The notes under the pieces are model-generated. The model was not told the origin of the DNA, did not search any database, and saw nothing but the letters and a program-made list of their open reading frames with translations. A stretch of 64,000 nt of DNA from Larix kaempferi (Eukaryota > Streptophyta > Pinopsida > Pinales > Pinaceae): the NCBI GenBank assembly GCA_027924585.1, contig BSBM01000299.1, positions 33,270,001-33,334,000 on the forward strand, written 5' to 3'. Shown here in pieces: positions 57,301-64,000 of the stretch (the stretch's first letter is position 1; every line of letters begins with the position of its first letter). The position numbers were made by a program, and so were the translations under genes.

Positions 57301-58880
57301 CTGAATCATATGTCCATCATATAGTATCATAAATAGGAGTATGCAGGCCCATACATCATCATCAATAAGCCTTCATGGCCCACATCATTACGGATCCCAA
57401 GAAATGACCATAGGATAAATCATATCAATAGACTAAGACATGTTCCTCTAATCATACCCACAACTTAACTTAAAGTATTAACATCCATTTAGTGGCATTA
57501 ATCATGTTAGCATATTCCTTTGTTATTTGTAATTACTTGCACAATAGTTTAAATGACAAACTCACCCATTGGGCATGGTCAAACTGCTAGTGAAGGATGA
57601 AGGCTAGGAACAAGGTTGGGCAAAGGGGGTGACTTGTTTGAACTCAACTAAAAGATACTTTGGACTAGGAGAGAGGGGAAATTACAAATTCTGTGTTGGA
57701 CAAAATAACACGGGGGATGGTTGTGCCTCACAAATGGGTAAGTTGTTTAGAGAGTGCTTATTCAACTTAGGCATCATGTCTACATCAAGTTGATCCAGTT
57801 TCACTAGCATCATTCAATTTTATTTCATGGCCTTTTTGGCCTACATAACCCTTCGGATCTCAGGTGTGCTGATAAGCACAACTAATTGCAGCTTGCATCC
57901 AAGGCATGTTTACATATACATATAAGGTCAGCAATTGTTTAGATATAGCATTTAAGAACCATTGCTTTTTGGACCTTTCTTATACTCTTCAAGGAGTATT
58001 TTTAGCAGTTCATCGCTCTTGCCATTTTTAGTTTCCATGGGTGAATTTATATAAGTTTCCATAAGTAGTACATGAGCTTTCAGTTTTAGCCAACAACATC
58101 TCAAGTGACTAGGGGGAGTTCGAGCCAGTGCCAAACATCGGGACAACCGACCAGAATGATTTAGGCCTACAATCCAACTCACCAAAGGCAAGTTTTGTCA
58201 CCAACTCAGAGTCGAGACACTAAACATACAGGGATGCGGTCCAAACACAGAGGTAGAAAAAGGGGAAGTCCTCAGTACCATAAAGTAAAGTAAGACAAGT
58301 CAAGGTTTAAAGTCAAATAAGGAAAGTCATGTATGGATGGAGTCAAGTGAAGGTGGAGCCTAGCTAGCAGACAACTGGTGTCAAGAAAGACCATATCTAT
58401 GTAAGGTGGTGAACCAGTGAGTTTTGTCAAACAACCTAAATGTGCAAGTAAATGTCCATTTTATAGTTCATTTTAAGTTTTACACATTTGCCACATTATG
58501 AATTATATACCAAGCTACTGCTGTGAACATGACAAAAAAAACAAGATAATAATCCACAGTCAATGATCCTACATCCATAGGTCATACAACATCATCATAA
58601 GAATAATCATCATGTACCATCTGAAACACTGCTGCAATACATCTCTAGGCACTAAACTAAAACTGTATGGAATAAAGGGTCACATCGGTCATCATATCTG
58701 AACTCTCAAGGCTCAGCCTTGACACAAGTTCTAACATAAGTCTGAATAATACACTGCTCTGATCATGAGTGATCTCAAAATATACAATCATCATAGCCAA
58801 GCTCTGAATAATGGAAGCTCTGGAATGTGCAGATATCTGCTAAGCAAGAATAGTATCCCTGCTACTATGGTGTGATAACA
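54394..58880 (-). repeat. 3' LTR of the gypsy element (about 4.5 kb)
   Basis: The ends form a short inverted repeat: TGTTATCACAC at the low edge and GTGTGATAACA at the high edge. A reverse-strand CTATATAAGGAGG box lies at about 56352. It is collinear with the solo LTR at 5669-9448. Unusual length for an LTR; boundaries rest on the terminal motifs and that comparison. Confidence 0.75.
56344..56360 (-). promoter_or_regulatory. TATA-like box in the gypsy LTR
   Basis: CCTATATAAGGAGGAG on the - strand, at the position matching CTATATAAGGGAG (about 6958) in the solo LTR. Conservation between the two copies supports a promoter role. Confidence 0.55.
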
Positions 58881-59485
58881 TCTGGCTCCAGCTGGGACAA
58901 GTGCTCTAAGGGAGAGAGTGCTTGAGAACATCATAATCTCTAGTCTCGATATGCTTTGCATCAATCTTCAATTCAGCACTGCAGCATCCTTACTTTCAGC
59001 TTTTATTTTGCACCTGTATCTGCGTTCACAAACACTAGAATACCTGATGGAGCATGTATGGGAAAAATATAAAATAAAACTGAAACTGAAATCTACTCTA
59101 AAGCATAATCTGAAATGCATAAAAGAAATTTTAAATATAACATGGCATATATCATTTATTCATCATTCATTTATTTCTATTACTGTGCAAGAGGAGAAGA
59201 AATCTTTTCAGGAAGGCATACTCAACTCAACTCGCACAGGTAGCCAAAAATAAAACTAAATTTAATTTAATTTAATTTTTTGCATGCAGGAGAAGAGACA
59301 AGCTTAGGAAGGAGCAAGGCTCAACTCAATCAACAACAAAAACAAACAGAAACTCAAAGAAGAAAAGAAAAAGGGGCAATACTTAGCACAGAAAAATAAA
59401 AAGCACACAAATCCTACTACTCAAGCGAGCTTATTTGGAAGACCTATCTATTCTAAACAGGCAAGGCAAGGCAAAGAAAGGAAAT
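58881..59485 (-). other. gypsy untranslated region between Pol and LTR
   Basis: About 600 bp without a coding frame lies between the Pol stop and the LTR. A strong polypurine tract is not obvious next to the LTR. Confidence 0.6.
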
Positions 59486-60295
59486 TCATTCAAGGCTTAT
59501 AGGTGGGAAGTAATGTTTTAGTAACCTCCCATTTGTAGGTAATTCCAACTCATCTCCATCCAAGGATTCTAAATACACTGAACCTTTGCCAGCTATCCTA
59601 CTTACTCGATAGGGACCCATCCATATTTTCTTAAAATTTTCATGATTTTATGGTTTCTCTTTATGTTTATCCCACAGCAAGACTATATCCCCAATTCCAA
59701 AGATTACATCTCTACTCTTTCGGCCAAAGGTTCCCTTTATTCTTTCTTGTTCTATGACCATTCTATTCCAAGCTTCCCTTCTAGTTTCGTCTAACTCTAC
59801 TAATTTATCAATTCTTGCTTGTAGGGCTTCTTGATCCGAGGAACATTGTTGCAATAACTCATACACATGAATTTGAAGATTGATTGGAAGCCTACAATTT
59901 TTCCCATACACTATTTCAAAGGGAGCTTTTCCAGTTATTCTTTTGACCATTGTTCGATCTGCCCAAAGGGCATACTTAAGCTTGACATCCCAAGTCCTTT
60001 TGTTCTCGCCAACCATTCTCTTCAAGAGTCTTATCAAATTCTTATTACTTGATTCTACTAAACCATTTCCTTGTGGGTAGTAGTTGGAAGAATGAGATAA
60101 AGTGATCCCATGATCTGAACAAAAGGTGGACATCTCCACTTTGCTAAATGATGGTGCATTATCAGTTGTAATTTTACAAGGGCAACTGTATCTGGAAACT
60201 ATATTTTCTTCTAAGAACTTGACCACAACTTCTGCAGTACACTTCTTAGGAGGGATAGCTTCAACCCAACGAGTAAAATAGTCTATGCAAGTCAA
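59486..60295 (-). pseudogene. gypsy integrase core and C-terminus
   Basis: It reads CIDYFTRWVEAIPPKKC, then TTDNAPSF and, exactly 35 residues after that Asp, GLVESSNK, completing D-35-E. The C-terminal part has a DIVLLWDKHKEKP block, a premature TAA at 59648-59650, and then, in the same frame, MGPYRVSRIAGKGSVYLES to the natural-looking stop at 59486. The preceding frame is joined by a frameshift near 60293. Confidence 0.9.
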
Positions 60296-61185
60296 ATGTA
60301 TTTGTATCCACCTGAAGAACTAGGGTTTATAGGCCCTACAAAATCCATTCCCCATTGTTGGAAAGGTGCTTCAATAATGACTGGGGTTAAAGGCAAAGCA
60401 AGCAGTCGGGGTTTTCCTAAATAGAATTGACATTCTTGGCAGGTCCTGATAAAGGCATGCACATCCTTGAACAAGGATGGCCAATAATACCCAGCTCTCA
60501 AGATCTTAGCAGTTGTAGTCCTAGGAGCATAATGTCCTCCACACAATCCAGAATGCATCTCTTTGATGATTCTTTGGGACTCATCATGCTTCACACATTT
60601 AAGTATAATTCCATCTAGATTCTTCCAACCCAAACCATCTTCTGTCAACACATACTTTGATGCTTTTAACCTTAAAGCTCTTCTTTGGTGATCTAAAAGA
60701 TGATCAGGACAAGAAGTATGCTTAAGGTAAAAGATAATTTCTTTGTACCAGTCATGATCTTCATCAATATAGAGTACCATGGCATTCTCCACACTCACTT
60801 CCTCAGGACTGGGTTGTATTTTGGCATCGGTTAATAGTTGGGCTAATCCTTGACCTTTCACTATCTTAATTGGTTTAATTTCAATATCATACTCTTGAAT
60901 TCTAGAGATCCAATTTCCTTTGGTTCCTATGCCATCAGGTTGAGACAACACATCTTTGACTGCTTGATAAGGGACGTAAGCTAAAACTTTTGAATAACCA
61001 ACGTAAGTCCTAAAGTGTTTCAAAGACTTTACTAAAGAGTATGCCTGTTTTTCAGTGGTTGTATAATTTAGTTCCACATCTCTTAGATTTTTGCTCATGA
61101 ATGCCACTGGTTGCTCATGGTTGTTTTCGTTCTTTTGTAGCAAGATGCCTGCTATAGTGTCCTCAGATGCATAGGAGTAAATCAA
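60292..61185 (-). pseudogene. gypsy RNase H (degenerate) and integrase zinc domain
   Basis: It starts at the RNase H fold, IYSYASEDTIAGILLQKN, where most gypsy elements have a TDAS motif; here the first catalytic Asp is Tyr. The Glu of TTEKQAY is kept, but the third acidic site (usually TDH) reads VPYQ. The integrase zinc finger follows: MHSGLCGGH and CQECQ, an HH-CC pattern, then WGMDFVGP with the first integrase Asp. It is in frame with the reverse transcriptase across the TAA at 61198. Confidence 0.9.
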
Positions 61186-61197
61186 GAATTCCTTATT

Positions 61198-62019
61198 TTA
61201 ATTTGGACTTACTAGGACAAGTGCAGAAGCAATTGCTTTCTTTAAAGATTCGAATGAGGCATCACACTTTTTATCCCAAACAAACTTTACATCCTTCTTA
61301 AGCAAGCTATTTAAAGGTTTGGCCAACTCAGCTAAGTTAGGAATGAATCTTCTTACAAAGTTTATCTTCCCAAAAAATGACCGTAATGAACTAACATCTT
61401 TGGGGGGAGCTATGGCTTGAATTCCTTGTACTCTTTCAGGATCAATTCTAATGCCCTCTTTGGAGACAATGTGACCCAACAACTTCCCTTCATCCACACC
61501 GAATGTAGATTTTTTAGGATTTAAGGATATTCCAAACTTTCAACATCTCTCAAAAATTCTTCTTAAGTGCTTTACATGATCCCCCCTGTCTTTAGAGAAA
61601 ACAGTTAGATCGTCTTGATAGATTGCAATGATTTTTCCAATTAAGCCTTCAAATGCATGGTCCATTTCCCTTTGAAAGGTTGACCCTGCATTTAGGAGTC
61701 CAAATGGCATCCTTATATATTCATATGTTCCCCAAGGGGTGGTGAAAGTTGTCTTCCCATGATCTTCTTTCTTGATTTGGACTTGGTTATAGCCAGAAAA
61801 ACCATCAAGTAAAGATAACATGCCAGCCCCTATTACGCTTTGCAACAAATTTTCCATATTAGGCAACAGATAATTATCCTTTAGAGATGCCTGATTTAGG
61901 TTCCTAAAGTCAATACAGATTCTAATTTCCCCATTTTTCTTCCTTACAATTACGGGGTTGGATACCCATGTTGTATGCCTGACTGGCCTAATGATGCCTG
62001 CTGCCAACATTTTTTCCAA
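61198..62019 (-). pseudogene. gypsy reverse transcriptase
   Basis: Conserved blocks in order: VRKKNGEIRICIDFRNLN, LLDGFSGYNQVQI with the first Asp, TPWGTYEYIRMPFGL and YQDDLTVFS with the catalytic DD, then GHIVSKEGIRIDP. A TGA at 61540-61542 replaces a codon after FERC, and the frame closes with TAA at 61198-61200. The start is joined to the preceding frame by a frameshift near 62040-62070. Confidence 0.93.
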
Positions 62020-62071
62020 CTCCTTTTTTTATCAAGGGAGCTAATTTAGGGTTCACGTTTCGCAATTTTTG

Positions 62072-62929
62072 TCAATATGGTTTGGCTCCTTCTTTGAGAG
62101 GAATGGTGTGTTCTATAACAGACTGATCATAAGTTTTCAAATCATCATAGACCCATGCAAACACATCCTTGTACTCTCTAATTAATTCTTCAATTCTCCT
62201 TCTTTCTTCTTTAGATGCATTTATCCCTATTCTAATCATCTTTGGGGAACAAGAAGAACCTATATTGATTTCAATGACCCCATCAACTGGTTCAGATCTC
62301 CTACCTTTGAATTCATCATGCCTATTGAAATTCTTCTCTAGAGGGAAGGTGATTTCTGTTACATCCATACCTTCAATTGAACTACCTTTCATTTCATCCT
62401 CGAAGTTTATCATCGGGGTTTGAGCAGCAGTCAGGAATCGGATGATTTGGGAATCATCATCAAAAACTTGCCAATAGTCTTGGTTATTAGGGACAGAGGG
62501 TCTGAATAAAACTTCAAGTTTGCAGTCTCTTTGCTTTAAAGATTCAGAGGCTTGAAGAGTACTAGCCATGGCAGACAGTTCATCAGCCAAAGTGTTTTGC
62601 TCATGGGGAACTGCCCTAATTCCAAAGGCATCAAAGCACTCAATGGTATCCCAAACTGCATTTCTATAGTCTCTAAGTCTATTATTCTTAGCAGCAAATT
62701 TATTCTTGACTTGGAATACAACGAGGTCAGAGTCACCTATGACAGATAAAGACTTGATGTTTCTTTCTCTAGCAATTTCCAGACCTAAAAGCAACGCTTC
62801 ATACTCAGCGACATTGTTGGTGCAATCAAACTCCAACTGAAAAGAGAACAAGTTCTCCTCTCCGAATGGTGAATTCAAGACTATCCTAGCCCCTACACCA
62901 TGTCGGGAACGAGCCTCGTCAAAGTGCAT
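62072..62929 (-). pseudogene. additional RNase H domain upstream of the reverse transcriptase
   Basis: It begins MHFDEARSRHGVGARIVL and continues TNNVAEYEALLLGLEIA, VIGDSDLVVFQVKNK and EQNTLADELSAMAS. These are the four acidic sites (D, E, D, D) of an RVT_3-type RNase H, all present. The frame runs on to the start of reverse transcriptase (VIEHTIPLKEGAKPY). It is separated from protease by a one-base frame change near 62900-62930. In related Tat elements, as I recall, the extra RNase H usually follows reverse transcriptase, so the order here is unusual. Confidence 0.88.
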
Positions 62930-63639
62930 TTTCCAGATTTGATCATGTGGAAAAGGATGCTTCTTAACTTCCTCCCAATAATTGCTAAAACCATGAAGTT
63001 TCCAATTTCATCACTTGAGTACATTGCTTCAGTAAACAAGTGTTCAAGTGTCTCAACGTGCTCTTGCATAGATGGTTCATTAAACAAGGTTATGGATGAC
63101 CCCCCTCCAGTTGGGATTGTGGCATATGTGAGATCCATTTGGACACTTCCACCTAATCTTGCTGACCAATCCCTGGATAGCAACATTCCCCAGACATCAG
63201 GGACATCTAGGACAAGGACACTTAGTGAGAGCTCGATGTCAGAACAGGCAGCCAACCTAACAGGCAAATTTTCAATTATCCCAACAACTTTCACAGTTTT
63301 GGAATCCATTCCACAAACATTTCTATAAGGTCTTGTGGGCACTAACTCAAGTTGTTCTATGACTCTTAAGGGCATAACATTTACCTCAGCTCCCGAGTCT
63401 AACATGCAGTTATGCAATATCAAACCGTTTACTTCCAATGCAATGTAAAAAGGAGGGAAGCTTCCAAAGTTGTCACCCGAGATACTTTGGATCATGACAG
63501 GGGAATCCTTAGTTTCTACAGAAACCTTCTTGGGAACTTGCTTCCTTGTTTGGATTCCAAGATGAGTAGTAGCTCTCTTGTGGAACGAAGGGATCTTAAA
63601 AATTTCACAGAAAGGGATAGGCATAACTTGTAACATCAA
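62893..63639 (-). pseudogene. gypsy aspartic protease region
   Basis: The active-site motif LHNCMLDSGAEVNVMPLRV is near residue 80, with the flap/C-terminal motif LSRDWSARLGGSVQMDLTYA downstream. The frame shifts relative to the Gag end near 63605-63640 and relative to the RNase H near 62900. Confidence 0.88.
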
Positions 63640-64000
63640 TGTTTAGGTTGTAGGGATTTTCCTTGTCCTTTTCATTTACACCTAAACCTAGGAACTTCAT
63701 AATGTCATACTTGACAGATGGGATTTTGATTAAGTCTTTTAAGGAAACCAAAGCAGATGAATTGGTTAGCTTACTAGGAACATTTGTTCTTGGAAGCTCT
63801 TGATTAGGCTTTAAAATCATGGGAGGCTTTGTCTTTGGAGGCACACGTTTTTTTCTCCAAAGGGTTGCTTTGGGAACATTAGCTTTAGGAGGAAGATCAA
63901 TCTTGATCTCTTGATCTGTTTTTTTGTTTGCAGGAAGGGTTTGATTAGTATTAGTTACAGCTTTACCCTTTGTGATGACCTCAGATGAAGGCTTTGGAGT
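63605..64000 (-). pseudogene. gypsy Gag C-terminal/linker segment, runs off the window
   Basis: The open frame reaches the window edge and is Lys/Pro-rich (VPPKTKPPMILKPNQELP), followed by LKDLIKIPSVKYDIMKFLGL. It resembles the Gag-protease linker of Tat-type elements; no zinc knuckle is visible. It overlaps the protease frame. Confidence 0.65.

Larger units (their letters stand above)
54394..64000 (-). mobile_element. Ty3/gypsy retrotransposon (Tat-like), 3' part, truncated by the window
   Basis: On the - strand the order is Gag end, protease, an extra RNase H, reverse transcriptase, a degenerate RNase H, integrase, and a 4.5-kb LTR. Pol carries at least three in-frame stops and about four frameshifts, so it is defective. 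The 5' LTR and most of Gag lie beyond the right edge. The huge LTR and second RNase H point to the Tat/Ogre group; that assignment is inferred from protein motifs only. Confidence 0.9.

Overview
The window looks like nuclear DNA of a seed plant with a large, repeat-swollen genome. A gymnosperm is my best guess; this is an inference from very long introns, several generations of nested LTR retrotransposons and low gene density. No prokaryotic or organellar signature is visible. One cellular gene is present: the 3' part of a THO2 (THOC2) homologue on the + strand. Nine exons run from 31274 to the stop at 48090 and splice in frame to 1079 codons plus stop. THO2 is the scaffold of the THO/TREX mRNA-export complex. 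Its upstream exons were not found, so the left 31 kb is either a very long upstream intron or the gene is interrupted.

Left region (1-23.9 kb): layered transposon debris. There are three non-autonomous hAT elements (1484-2477, 3190-4186, 11417-12694) and one full-length hAT element with a broken transposase (18335-22418), each with recognisable target-site duplications. There is a 3.8-kb solo gypsy LTR (5669-9448), a decayed Ty1/copia element (about 10.3-15.85 kb) carrying one of the hAT elements in its leader, and a repeat family whose second copy at 16.1-16.7 kb acts as an empty site. A tandem duplication of about 1 kb overlies part of this.

Centre (23.9-30.8 kb): a complete, young Ty1/copia element on the - strand, with near-identical LTRs, a perfect GAAAC duplication, an initiator-Met primer site and an uninterrupted gag-pol reading frame.

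Right-centre (31.3-48.1 kb): THO2. Its 8.1-kb intron holds a tandem duplication whose second arm has taken two solo LTRs, plus a diverged copia solo LTR. A 3.9-kb intron holds a further duplication.

Right (48.1-64 kb): a 5'-truncated LINE with an RNase H relic and an 18-bp target duplication, a decayed copia integrase fragment within tandem repeats, and the 3' part of a large gypsy element on the - strand (54394 to the window end) with a 4.5-kb LTR. The gypsy element is the most unusual item. A second RNase H with its acidic residues in place lies between protease and reverse transcriptase, while the normal RNase H after the reverse transcriptase has lost catalytic residues.
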